Source: Chloroflexota bacterium (GTDB taxonomy: Bacteria; Chloroflexota; Dormibacteria; Dormibacterales; Dormibacteraceae). Taken from it: DNA of 52,530 nt. The stretch covers positions 1 to 52,530 of the forward strand of contig VBGM01000160.1 of the NCBI GenBank assembly GCA_005880855.1. Reading direction: 5' to 3'. Positions 41,970 to 50,132 of the stretch are shown here, piece by piece. A program made the translations under genes and the position numbers. The notes under the pieces were generated by a model that saw only the letters and a list, made by a program, of their open reading frames with translations, was not told the origin of the DNA and ran no database searches. Within the stretch, counting starts at the first letter, position 1; every line of letters starts with the position of its first letter.

Positions 41970-43042
41970 GTCGCAGGCTGACGCACGAGGACGCGGTCGA
42001 CGGCATCTGGGGCGGCTCTGTGCTGGCGTGCGGCGGCGGCGGCTGGGTTTCGCACGGCGAGGTGATGGCCGAGGCGGCGACCAATGCCGGTACGCCCGTG
42101 CTCGCGTCCGTCGACGAATTACCCGACGAAGCGCTCGTGGTGACGGTGACCGCCATCGGCGCGCCAGGTGCGGCCGGCTGGGAGATCCAGCCTCGCGACT
42201 ATGTCAATGCCCTCCAGCTCGTGATGGACCGCTGCCAGGCGCCGGTGGTCGCTGTCCTCACCGCGCAGAACGGCGCGTCGACCACCATCAACGGCTGGAT
42301 CCAGTCGGCGACGCTCGGTGTCAAAGTCCTCGACGCCGCCGGCGACGTGCGCGCGCACCCAACCGGCAAGCTCGGCGGCATGGGCCTCACGGATCGGCCC
42401 GGTTACACGACGGTTCAGGCCGTGGCGGGAGGCAACCGAAAGGCCCACGGCGAGCTGCGCCTCGTCGCCGAGGGGACGATCGTGACGACCTCGAACGTTC
42501 TCCGCGACGTTTCGGTCCGCGTGGGCGGGTTCATCGCGGCCGCCCGCAACCCGGTCGAGGCTGCGTGGGTGAAGAAGCACGGGGCGATCGGCGCCATCTC
42601 CTACGCGCTGAACCTTGGACGCGCCATGCGCGCGGCGGACGGGTCGGGCGCGCGTGCGGTCATCGACGCCGCATGCAACGTGACCGAGGGCACGATCATC
42701 GCCGAAGGACCCGCGCGCATCACGAGGCCGATGCGAACACACGGCGGGTTCGACCACGGCGCGTTCACGGTTGATGGGCTCGAGCTCAGATACCTGAACG
42801 AATACATGACCGCGGACCGCGGCGACGCACGGGTCGCCACCTATCCGGATGTCATCACCACGATGTCGATGAAGACCGGCCGGCCCGCCACCATCTCGGA
42901 AATCCGGGAAGGCGACGAGCTCGCCGTTTTTCACGTCCACCGCCGGCACCTGCCGCTCTCGTCGAGCACGCGCGATCGCATCGCGCTCGCCGAGGTCGAG
43001 GAGATCATGGGCGTGGAGCTCATCAAGCCGGTCGAGGCGTGA
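41966..43042 (+). CDS. DUF917 / thiohydantoin desulfurase family protein
   Basis: A 358-residue protein, ATG overlapping the hydratase stop. It has the DUF917 pattern: an N-terminal Gly-rich loop LACGGGGWVSHGEVMAEA, VTVTAIGAPG, TGKLGGMGLTDRPGY in the middle and a C-terminal beta-rich domain with TYPDVITTMSMKTGRPA. The family is now described as (S-methyl-)thiohydantoin desulfurase after the enzyme that removes sulfur from the thiohydantoin intermediate of bacterial ergothioneine breakdown; many other members are uncharacterised. Its place between a urocanase homologue and a carbamoylase is what that pathway predicts. The stop overlaps the next GTG start (GTGA). Confidence 0.88.
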   Translation: MSRRLTHEDAVDGIWGGSVLACGGGGWVSHGEVMAEAATNAGTPVLASVDELPDEALVVTVTAIGAPGAAGWEIQPRDYVNALQLVMDRCQAPVVAVLTAQNGASTTINGWIQSATLGVKVLDAAGDVRAHPTGKLGGMGLTDRPGYTTVQAVAGGNRKAHGELRLVAEGTIVTTSNVLRDVSVRVGGFIAAARNPVEAAWVKKHGAIGAISYALNLGRAMRAADGSGARAVIDAACNVTEGTIIAEGPARITRPMRTHGGFDHGAFTVDGLELRYLNEYMTADRGDARVATYPDVITTMSMKTGRPATISEIREGDELAVFHVHRRHLPLSSSTRDRIALAEVEEIMGVELIKPVEA

Positions 43043-44265
43043 TCCGAACACCTGCGGTCGACAGCGCCCGCATGCAGGCGGATCTCGACGCGCTCGCCGA
43101 ATTCCGCGAGCCAGACGCAGAGGGGTGGACGCGCAGAGTCTTCTCGCCCGCTTACACCCGGTCGCGCGAGTGGGTGGCTTCGAGCATGGGCGACGCGGGC
43201 CTCGCCGTGAAAAGGGACGGCGCCGGCAACGTGGTCGGAGCTTTGCCGGGTTCGTCAAGTGGGCTGCTCGTGACCGGGTCGCATACCGACACGGTCGCGG
43301 GCGGCGGACGATTCGACGGCCCGCTGGGCGTGCTCGCCGCCATCGAGGTGGCACGATGCATCCGCGATAGCGGCTACGCGCTCCAGCACGAGCTGCGCGT
43401 GGTGGATTTTCTCGGCGAAGAGCCGAACGAGTTCGGCGTCAGCTGCGTCGGCAGCCGCTCTATCGCGGGAACGCTTACACCTACGCACCTCGCCTCGCGC
43501 GACGCCTCCGGGCGGACGCTGGCCGAAGCGATCGCGTCGGCCGGGGGCGACCCGGACCGGATCAGCGATGCCGCCTGGACGCCTGGGTCCATGAGCGCGT
43601 TCGTCGAGCTGCACATCGAGCAGGGACCTGTGCTCGAAGACTCAGGCATCCCGCTCGCGATCGTGTCAGGGATCGCCGGCATCGACCGCGTCCAGGCCAT
43701 ATTCTCTGGCGAAGCCGCGCATGCGGGCACCACGCCGATGGACTCGAGACACGACGCGCTGTGCGCGGCGGCCGAGGCGGTGCTGGCTGTCGAGCGCCTC
43801 GCCTCGGGCGGAGTCGGGACCACCGGGCGGCTCGAAGTCTTTCCGGGCGCCGCCAACGTCGTGCCTGGAAAGGCCGAGATGTGGGCCGAGTTTCGAAGCA
43901 TCGACAGGGCGTGGCTCGACGAGCGGCATGAGGGCTTCGCGCGGGCGGCGGCGGAGGCTGGCGCGCGTCGCGGAGTCGTAACGAAAGTCAGCGCGATGTC
44001 GCGAACGGAGCCGGTGACGACCTCGGCTGAGGTCCGCGCCGCGATGAAGATCGCCATCGAAGGCCTCGGCCTCCAGTTTCTCGTCCTGGCCAGTGGGGCC
44101 GGTCACGACACCGTGCAGATGGCGCGTCTCGGACCGGTCGGCATGATCTTCGTGCCCTCCGCGGGCGGGCGCAGCCACTGTGCCGACGAGTGGACCGGGC
44201 CCGAGTACGTGGAGGCGGGCGCATCCGCGCTCCTCGCCACGATCCTGGCCCTGGACGCCCGATGA
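43039..44265 (+). CDS. M20 family Zn-dependent N-carbamoyl-amino acid hydrolase
   Basis: A 408-residue amidohydrolase with GTG 43039 (MIRTPAVDSARMQADLDAL). The motifs are GSHTDTVAGGGRFDG (H82, D93), FLGEEPNEFG (E127/E128), VELHIEQGP, AHAGTTPMDSRHD, ASGAGHDTVQM and GGRSHCADEW. It is a paralogue of the enzyme at 18765-20000 and has the same catalytic set. In the ergothioneine-type route this class performs the last step, N-carbamoyl-L-glutamate to glutamate, ammonia and CO2. It overlaps both neighbours by 4 bases, so it is translationally coupled with the desulfurase and the lyase. Confidence 0.93.
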   Translation: MIRTPAVDSARMQADLDALAEFREPDAEGWTRRVFSPAYTRSREWVASSMGDAGLAVKRDGAGNVVGALPGSSSGLLVTGSHTDTVAGGGRFDGPLGVLAAIEVARCIRDSGYALQHELRVVDFLGEEPNEFGVSCVGSRSIAGTLTPTHLASRDASGRTLAEAIASAGGDPDRISDAAWTPGSMSAFVELHIEQGPVLEDSGIPLAIVSGIAGIDRVQAIFSGEAAHAGTTPMDSRHDALCAAAEAVLAVERLASGGVGTTGRLEVFPGAANVVPGKAEMWAEFRSIDRAWLDERHEGFARAAAEAGARRGVVTKVSAMSRTEPVTTSAEVRAAMKIAIEGLGLQFLVLASGAGHDTVQMARLGPVGMIFVPSAGGRSHCADEWTGPEYVEAGASALLATILALDAR

Positions 44266-45770
44266 CGCCGCGCCACCCCAAGCTCGCGGCCGTGAACCTT
44301 GGCCATCGGGCGATGACCGTTGAGGAGGTTCACGAGGTCGCCGTTCACGGTGCGCGCCTGGACGTGACGCGGATGAGACGCGAGAGGGTGCGCAGGTCCA
44401 GCTCAGTGGTGGAGCGCGCGCTCAAGCGCGGCCGGAAGGTCTACGGGCTCAACACCTACGTCGGGCACCTACGAGATCGAGAGATCTTGCCCGAAGACAT
44501 GGTCGACTACCAGTACCAGCTGCTCGCCATGCATGCGCGCGGCATCGGCGACCCGATGCCGGTGCAGGACGTGCGAGCAATGATGCTGGTCCGCATCGTG
44601 GGCATGTCCCACGGTGGGTCCGGCGCCCACCCGGACGTCTTCGACACCCTGATCCGGCTGCTCAACGCCGGTGTCCACCCCATCGTGCCACAGGGCGGAT
44701 CCGTCGGCGCGTCCGACCTCACCCAGATGGCCGCGGTCGGCCTCGTGCTGACCGGCCGAGGGGAGGCGATCTACCACGGCGAGGTGATGCCTGCAGCCGC
44801 GGCGCTCGAGAAGGCGGAGATCGAATGCTGCCAGCTGCGGCCCAAAGACGGCCTCGCCCTGATCAGTGCCAACGGGATGTCGATCGGCACCGGCGCGTTG
44901 GCTGTGGTCGATATGGAAAGGCTGAGCCGGCTGGCGGACGAGATCGGATGCCTCTCATTGGAGGCGATTGGTGGCAACTTCGAGCCACTGAGCGCTGAGG
45001 TGACGGGGGCCAAACCGTTCGAAGGCCAGCTGGCTGCAGGCAAGCACATGCGCGAGTCGCTGTCCGGCAGCTACCTCGAGGACAGGCGCGAAGGAGCATC
45101 CGTGCAGGACCCGGTCTCCTTTCGAGTGATGCCCCAGGTGCACGGAGCGATGCGCGAATACATCGCGTTTGCCCGCCATGCCGTCGAGATCGAGCTGAAC
45201 TCCAGCGGCGACAACCCGATGGTGTCCATTCGCAGCGACGATCTCATCTCCAATGGAAACTTCGACCCGCTCGTGCTGGGCTTGAGCTTCGAGTCCGTGA
45301 GGCTCGCGCTGGCCCACGTCGCGATGCTTTCGGAGCGGCGGATCAATCGCCTCCGGTTCCACGGAATTCCGGCCGGCCGGATGGCCGCGTGGCGCCTGCG
45401 CTTTCCGTTCCGGCCCTACGCGGGACCGTCGGTGCATTCGGCCTCGGCTCTGCTGGCCGAGATCAAGCACCTCGCCAACCCGGTCACGCTCGCCACCACG
45501 CTGGTCAACCCTGATGCCGAGGACCACAGCACCCTGGCGCCTCAATCGGTGACGCTCGCGCGAACGCTCCTCCACCGGCTGCAGACGCTGCTGACCATCG
45601 AGGCGGTCATGGCCTGCGACGTGCTGGGCGACGCTCCCGAGCTGCCCACCCTCGGCGCGGGCAGCCTGGCGGTGTGCGAAGCGGTCGGCGACATCACTAC
45701 TGAGATGGGCGAGGACACGTCCGCGGCGGTCTTCTGCGAAGCGCTCCGCAAGCGCTTGTTCGAGAGTTGA
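44262..45770 (+). CDS. HAL/PAL-superfamily lyase, candidate ergothionase-type (Ala-Ser-Asp at the MIO position)
   Basis: A 502-residue lyase from ATG 44262, overlapping the M20 stop. It is the closest of the three to histidine ammonia-lyase: YGLNTYVGHLRD (Tyr61), QGGSVGASDLTQMAAVG, EGASVQDPVSFRVMPQVHGA, ELNSSGDNP (Asp-Asn at 317-318) and NGNFDPL. The MIO loop reads GSVGAS-DLTQMA, so the Gly after Ala-Ser is missing (A150-S151-D152), and the QDPYS Tyr is Val285. Formation of MIO is doubtful. Ergothionase, a MIO-independent member of this superfamily, eliminates trimethylamine from ergothioneine; the operon makes this or a similar betaine lyase a good hypothesis. Confidence 0.9.
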   Translation: MTPRHPKLAAVNLGHRAMTVEEVHEVAVHGARLDVTRMRRERVRRSSSVVERALKRGRKVYGLNTYVGHLRDREILPEDMVDYQYQLLAMHARGIGDPMPVQDVRAMMLVRIVGMSHGGSGAHPDVFDTLIRLLNAGVHPIVPQGGSVGASDLTQMAAVGLVLTGRGEAIYHGEVMPAAAALEKAEIECCQLRPKDGLALISANGMSIGTGALAVVDMERLSRLADEIGCLSLEAIGGNFEPLSAEVTGAKPFEGQLAAGKHMRESLSGSYLEDRREGASVQDPVSFRVMPQVHGAMREYIAFARHAVEIELNSSGDNPMVSIRSDDLISNGNFDPLVLGLSFESVRLALAHVAMLSERRINRLRFHGIPAGRMAAWRLRFPFRPYAGPSVHSASALLAEIKHLANPVTLATTLVNPDAEDHSTLAPQSVTLARTLLHRLQTLLTIEAVMACDVLGDAPELPTLGAGSLAVCEAVGDITTEMGEDTSAAVFCEALRKRLFES

Positions 45771-46987
45771 TGGCAGACCTCATCCTCTGGGACGCAACTA
45801 TCGTCGACGCTCGCTCTTCCTCACCGCAGCGGCGAATGTCGATCACCATGCGCGGCGGCAAGATCGCGGAGGTTTGCAAGGCCGATCACCAGCGACCTGG
45901 GGACGAGGCCATCGACCTTGGCGGCGCCTACGTCGTGCCCGGCCTCATCGACGCACATATCCACCTCGGCGACGACCCCGCGATGATGGGCGATCTCGCC
46001 GTGCCGCTGGCGATGAGGGGCGAGGCGCCTCACCACCGCGAGCTCGTCTACTTCGTGCTCGCCAACGCGGCCCGAGCCTTCCTGCGCTCCGGCATCACCA
46101 CGATCCGCGACGTCGGCTGCTATGACGACAACGCGATCGTCCTTCGCGAGGCCATCCGGCTGGGCCTGACGGAAGGACCGAGCATTCTCTCCTGCGGGCG
46201 CATCGTGTCCGCGACGGCTCCCGGCGCCGTGTTGTTCAAGTCGATGTACGAAGAGGCGGACGGGCCGTGGCAGATGAGGCAGTGCGTCCGCAATCAGCTC
46301 CGTCGAGGCGCCGACTACATCAAGGTGATGGCAGGCGGAGCGCGCAGCGTCCTGCGCGAAAACCCTGAGCCTGCTCAGCTGGACAGGGAGGAGATGGACG
46401 CGCTCGTCGACGAGGCGCACCGGCTCGGGGTTCGCGTGGCCGCGCATGCGGAGGGCCTTGGAGCGGTCCGCCTCGCGGTCGAGGCCGGCGTCGACACCAT
46501 TGAACACGGCCTCTCGCTGCATCGGGCTCCGGAGCTGCTCGAGCTCATGGCCCGCAAGGGAATCGTGCTCGTGCCCACGCTCTCGACCTTTCACGACGTC
46601 GCCGAGCGCATCGCGGATCGCTTCGAGCCGCACCTGGTCGAGCAGGCGAAGCGCCAGAAGGAAGAGGCGTATAAGACGCTGGTCGCGGCGCGCGACGCGG
46701 GGGTCGTGATCGCAATGGGATTCGACAGCGGCCCGCCCGGCGCAGACGCGCTCGAGCTGGTGCGCATGGTCGAGGGAGGGCTGAGTACGCACGAGGCTTT
46801 GAGGGCCGGGACCATGGGCTCCGCGCAGGCGCTTGGCCTGACCGACGCCGGCACCATCGAGGCAGGGCGCAGAGCCGACCTCGTCGTCCTGGACCACAAC
46901 CCGTTGGATGACGTCGCGGTGCTCACGAGGCCCGCCGACCTGAGGGCGGTGATCAGGGCCGGCCGCACCGTCGCGGGATCGCTCTAG
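45770..46987 (+). CDS. Amidohydrolase family protein (imidazolonepropionase/prolidase-like)
   Basis: A 405-residue metal-dependent amidohydrolase. ATG 45770 overlaps the last base of the lyase stop; a TTG at 45767 is the other option. Ligand motifs are DAHIHLGDD, the bridging Lys in YIKVMAGGA, VAAHAEG, DTIEHGLSLH and MGFDSGPPG (Asp). The HIVLVPTLSTFH-like stretch (GIVLVPTLSTFHDV) and the GTIEAGRRADLVVLDHNPLD end are typical of the Xaa-Pro/imidazolone-type subfamily. It closes the operon and could give an alternative ring-opening step or process a second substrate. A true HutI assignment is not supported. Its end lies 3 bases from the convergent binding-protein gene. Confidence 0.9.
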   Translation: MADLILWDATIVDARSSSPQRRMSITMRGGKIAEVCKADHQRPGDEAIDLGGAYVVPGLIDAHIHLGDDPAMMGDLAVPLAMRGEAPHHRELVYFVLANAARAFLRSGITTIRDVGCYDDNAIVLREAIRLGLTEGPSILSCGRIVSATAPGAVLFKSMYEEADGPWQMRQCVRNQLRRGADYIKVMAGGARSVLRENPEPAQLDREEMDALVDEAHRLGVRVAAHAEGLGAVRLAVEAGVDTIEHGLSLHRAPELLELMARKGIVLVPTLSTFHDVAERIADRFEPHLVEQAKRQKEEAYKTLVAARDAGVVIAMGFDSGPPGADALELVRMVEGGLSTHEALRAGTMGSAQALGLTDAGTIEAGRRADLVVLDHNPLDDVAVLTRPADLRAVIRAGRTVAGSL

Positions 46988-46990
46988 CCC

Positions 46991-47905
46991 TCAGCTCCAG
47001 TAGTTGTGCTGCTGCAGCCATGCCGTGGCCACGGCGGCGGCGTCCTGCAGCTGGATGGCGACCTGTGAGTTCATCGTGGCCACGTCCGCCGTGGTCAATT
47101 TCGAATCGATTGCGTTAAGGATCCTCGCGACTTCGGGGTTGGCCGCCGCCTGGCGCAGGATCGGCACCACGTTGTCCGCATTCTCGAGGTGCTTGTCGTC
47201 CGCCAACACGACCAGGCCCAGTGAGTCGAGGTCGCCATCGGTGCTCAGGACGAGACCGACGTCGATGCTCCCGTCCTTGAACGCGGCACGGGTCAGCGGA
47301 CCGTCGACGTCGAGCGACCTCACCGTCCGGAAGCTCATGCCGTATGTCTTCTTGAGGCCGGCTGCGCAGTAGTCGGCGGCGCCGCAATCGGACCCGGCGC
47401 CCAGGGTGAGCCCGCCGGCGACCGCTGCGAGGTCGGACAGCTTCGACAGCTTGTATTTGGTTTGCGTTGCCTTGGTGACGGCGAAGGCGTACTGATCGAC
47501 CGCGGGCGACGGTTTGAGCGCCACCAGGCCAAACGGCTGGATCGCGCTGTTGAGTTTCGCGGTCGTGGCGGCGGCATCGCTGGTCGCCTGTTTTGCGCCC
47601 TTGTTGAAATACTCGAGCTCGGTGGCCGCGTAGCCGGGATAGAGGTCGACAAGCCCAGCTTCGAGGACCGGCGTGACCACATCGCGATTCCCGAGCTTGA
47701 GCTCGTATGTGATCGCATAGCCGTCGTGGGCGAGCGCCTGCCCGTAGATCTGAGCCAGGAGCACAGACTTCGCGGTGTCGACGGCGCCGACGGTCAGCGA
47801 GCCTCGCGAGCCGGCCGCGGCCCCGGTTTCGCCGCAAGCGGCGGCGGTAAGGGCGATGGCCAGCACCAGCGCCGGGACCAACCAGCGCCTGTGATTCAGC
47901 GTCAT
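46991..47905 (-). CDS. OpuBC-type glycine betaine/choline-like ABC substrate-binding lipoprotein
   Basis: A 304-residue protein with a lipoprotein signal (basic MTLNHRR, hydrophobic core, lipobox TAAAC, C24) and AGGAG 6 bases before the ATG. The mature domain has OpuBC-family blocks: GSLTVGAVDTAKSVLLAQIYGQAL, AGLVDLYPGYAATELEYFNKG, YKLSKLSDLAAVAGGLTLGAG and ELD-type C-terminal helices (NAIDSKLTTADVATMNSQV). This family binds quaternary amines such as glycine betaine and choline; the ergothioneine importer EgtU of streptococci has a domain of this type. No permease or ATPase gene is adjacent within the window, so partners must lie elsewhere. Confidence 0.9.
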   Translation of the reverse strand: MTLNHRRWLVPALVLAIALTAAACGETGAAAGSRGSLTVGAVDTAKSVLLAQIYGQALAHDGYAITYELKLGNRDVVTPVLEAGLVDLYPGYAATELEYFNKGAKQATSDAAATTAKLNSAIQPFGLVALKPSPAVDQYAFAVTKATQTKYKLSKLSDLAAVAGGLTLGAGSDCGAADYCAAGLKKTYGMSFRTVRSLDVDGPLTRAAFKDGSIDVGLVLSTDGDLDSLGLVVLADDKHLENADNVVPILRQAAANPEVARILNAIDSKLTTADVATMNSQVAIQLQDAAAVATAWLQQHNYWS

Positions 47906-48063
47906 CGATCTCCTCTCAGTCGTGCGCCCACCTCAGAACCGACTGATTCTTCCATGACCGCGACCTTCAACGCGGCGCCGCGAATCCGGCGAGCTTCAAG
48001 TACGTTAGTGCGCGGCACGCTGTTTGGAGTTCGTTTGGTCCGCGCTGATGCGGGCGGAGGTGG

Positions 48064-49434
48064 TTGAGGTTGCCGCAAGAATTTGACGTCGTTTGTCTCG
48101 GTGGCGGCGTCGCCGGCGAGGCGATCGCAGGCGGGCTCCAGGGCAGCGGCCTCACGCTGGCCGTGGTCGAGCGTGAGCTGGTGGGCGGCGAATGCCCGTA
48201 CTGGGGCTGCATCCCGTCCAAGACATTGTTGCGTTCTGGCGAGACGCTCGAGGAGGCGGGCCGGGCACGGAACCTCGCGGCCTCGCGCGTGGAATGGGAC
48301 CTCGACTTTCCGAAAGTTTCCAAGCGCGTCTACTGGATGGCTCGCGACCTCGACGACAGCCGGCCTGCGAAGGCGTTGGAAGCGACCGGCGCAAAGCTCG
48401 TACGTGGCGACGGCAAGCTGATCGACCTGCGCACGGTCGAGGTCGGCGGCGAGCAGCTGATCGGACGCAAGGCGGTGGTGGTCGCCAACGGAGGCACGGC
48501 CGCAATTCCGCCGATCCCGGGCCTGGACAAGGTCGACTACTGGACCAACCGCCAGGCCACCCTGCCACGCGAGCTTCCCATCTCGCTCGCGGTGCTGGGG
48601 GGCGGCGCCATCGGCGTCGAGCTGGGGCAGGCGTTCGCGCGATTCGGCTCGAAGGTGACCATCATCGAGGCGGGCCCGCGGTTTCTCGGAGCGGAGGAAC
48701 CCGAGGCTGGCGTCGCCCTCAGGCCTCACCTCCACGACGACGGCATCACGGTGCTGACGGGTGACCCGTGTACCGGGGTCGAGAAGGCCACTGTCGGCGT
48801 CATCCTGACCCTCAAGTCGGGCACCACCGTGCACGCCGACCGGCTGCTGGTGGCGACGGGCAGGCGGCCCAACTTCGAAGCCTGGCAGGCGTCCGGGTTG
48901 CAGCAGACCGAGCGTGGCTGGCTCAAGGTGGACCCGGCCACGCTCGAGGCGCACGCCAACGTCTATGGGGCAGGCGACGTGACCGGCATCGGCGGGTTCA
49001 CGCATCTCGCGTTCTACCACGGCCAGATAATCGCCCGGCGCCTCCGCGGTGAGGACGCGCGCGCCGACCACACGGCGGTGCCGCGCGTCACATTCACCGA
49101 CCCCGAGGTGGCTTCGGTCGGACTCTCAGAAGCGGCCGCGCGAGAACGCGGGATCAGCGTCATCACCGCGTCCGCAGACCCGGCCGAGGCCGCGCGCGGC
49201 TACATCCACGACTTCCATGGCGGCACCCTGAAGCTGGTCGGCGACCGCGACCGCGGCGTGCTGATCGGAGCCACCATGGTGACGCCTCGGGCGGGCGAGA
49301 TCCTTGGTGAGCTGGTGCTGGCTTTGAAGGCCGGCACTCCGCTGAAAACGCTCGCCGACGTCATCCACCCGTTCCCGGCCTTCAACCGCGTCCTGGGCGC
49401 AGTGCTGCAGGACCTGGCCGCCAAAGCCGCATGA
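48064..49434 (+). CDS. FAD-dependent pyridine nucleotide-disulfide oxidoreductase
   Basis: A 456-residue class I disulfide reductase. TTG 48064 or TTG 48070 follows GGAGGTGG. Features in order: FAD motif LGGGVAGEAIAGG, the redox disulfide GGECPYWGCIPSK, the NAD(P) motif GGGAIGVELGQAFARFG, the second FAD block NVYGAGDVTG, and the dimerisation domain from about 340 (TFTDPEVASVGLSE). The C-terminal active-site motif, HPTxSE in lipoamide dehydrogenase and relatives, reads HPFPAFNR, so the His remains but the partner Glu does not. It is close to lipoamide or mercuric/thiol reductase-like proteins; the physiological disulfide is unknown. Confidence 0.92.
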   Translation: MRLPQEFDVVCLGGGVAGEAIAGGLQGSGLTLAVVERELVGGECPYWGCIPSKTLLRSGETLEEAGRARNLAASRVEWDLDFPKVSKRVYWMARDLDDSRPAKALEATGAKLVRGDGKLIDLRTVEVGGEQLIGRKAVVVANGGTAAIPPIPGLDKVDYWTNRQATLPRELPISLAVLGGGAIGVELGQAFARFGSKVTIIEAGPRFLGAEEPEAGVALRPHLHDDGITVLTGDPCTGVEKATVGVILTLKSGTTVHADRLLVATGRRPNFEAWQASGLQQTERGWLKVDPATLEAHANVYGAGDVTGIGGFTHLAFYHGQIIARRLRGEDARADHTAVPRVTFTDPEVASVGLSEAAARERGISVITASADPAEAARGYIHDFHGGTLKLVGDRDRGVLIGATMVTPRAGEILGELVLALKAGTPLKTLADVIHPFPAFNRVLGAVLQDLAAKAA

Positions 49435-49476
49435 TCTCCATCGCTGGTACGTCTCTTTCACAAGGGAGTCAGTGAA

Positions 49477-49767
49477 GTGATCGACATCCGTCTCGACATG
49501 GACACCGTGCTCATCTGGATCCTGGTCGGCCTCGTCGCCGGCGCGCTCGCCAGCCGGGTGGCGCTGGGCCATGGGCTCGGCCTGCTGGGTGACCTGGTGG
49601 CCGGCATCGTCGGCGCGTTCCTGGGCGGCGTGCTGGCCGAGGTGCTCAAGATCAAGTTCTCGATCAACGGCCACCCGATCATCACGGAGATGATCGTCGC
49701 CTTCGTGGGAGCTGTGATCCTGCTTTTCGTGCTCAGAATGCTCGGTTTCGGACGCCGACACGATTAG
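49477..49767 (+). CDS. GlsB/YeaQ/YmgE (transglycosylase-associated) family membrane protein
   Basis: A 96-residue protein with a GTG start preceded by AAGGGAG. It consists almost wholly of three membrane segments with small residues: VLIWILVGLVAGALASRVAL, LLGDLVAGIVGAFLGGVLAEVL and a C-terminal helix (IVAFVGAVILLFVLRM). The family is stress-associated in several bacteria, with no known reaction. A second copy follows after 47 bases and shares most of the sequence, so this is a tandem duplication. Confidence 0.88.
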   Translation: MIDIRLDMDTVLIWILVGLVAGALASRVALGHGLGLLGDLVAGIVGAFLGGVLAEVLKIKFSINGHPIITEMIVAFVGAVILLFVLRMLGFGRRHD

Positions 49768-49814
49768 GGGAGGGAGGCCGACCTAAGCGTTCTTCTTGCA
49801 CAGGAGGGACGAAA

Positions 49815-50132
49815 ATGGTCATCAACATCAATGGGTCCGCGATGACCCTGGACCTGGACACCATCCTGGTCTGGCTGCTCGTCGGCCTGGTGGCGGGATT
49901 CCTCGCCAGCCGGGTCGCGCTAGGTCATGGCCTGGGGCTGTTCGGCGACATCATCGTGGGCATAATCGGCGCGTTCATCGGCGGTTTCCTGGCCGGCGTC
50001 TTTCACATCAACGTCCAGATCATCGGCCACCCGATCATCAGCGAGATGATCGTGGCTTTCGTGGGCGCAGTGATCCTGCTCTTGATCGTGCGCCTGGTCC
50101 GGCCGACCGGGGTTCGGCGGCGGGCTTACTAG
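49815..50132 (+). CDS. GlsB/YeaQ/YmgE family membrane protein, second tandem copy
   Basis: A 105-residue protein with AGGAGG 7 bases before the ATG. The three membrane segments are nearly the same as in the preceding copy (VWLLVGLVAGFLASRVALGH, then IIVGIIGAFIGGFLAGVF and VAFVGAVILLLIVRLV), and the block GHPIISEMIVAFVGAVIL is almost identical. The N-terminal MVINING extension and a short basic tail (RPTGVRRRAY) differ. Its last 95 bases are also covered by the convergent YjbR gene. Confidence 0.88.
   Translation: MVININGSAMTLDLDTILVWLLVGLVAGFLASRVALGHGLGLFGDIIVGIIGAFIGGFLAGVFHINVQIIGHPIISEMIVAFVGAVILLLIVRLVRPTGVRRRAY

Noticed and set aside
45770-46987. Assignment of the last operon gene as imidazolonepropionase (HutI), which would make the operon an ordinary histidine utilisation cluster.
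   Set aside because: The amidohydrolase fits the broader Xaa-Pro/imidazolone-like group, but I saw no HutI-specific blocks. The presence of a DUF917 protein and a carbamoylase, and the changed urocanase and lyase motifs, do not fit the standard Hut route.
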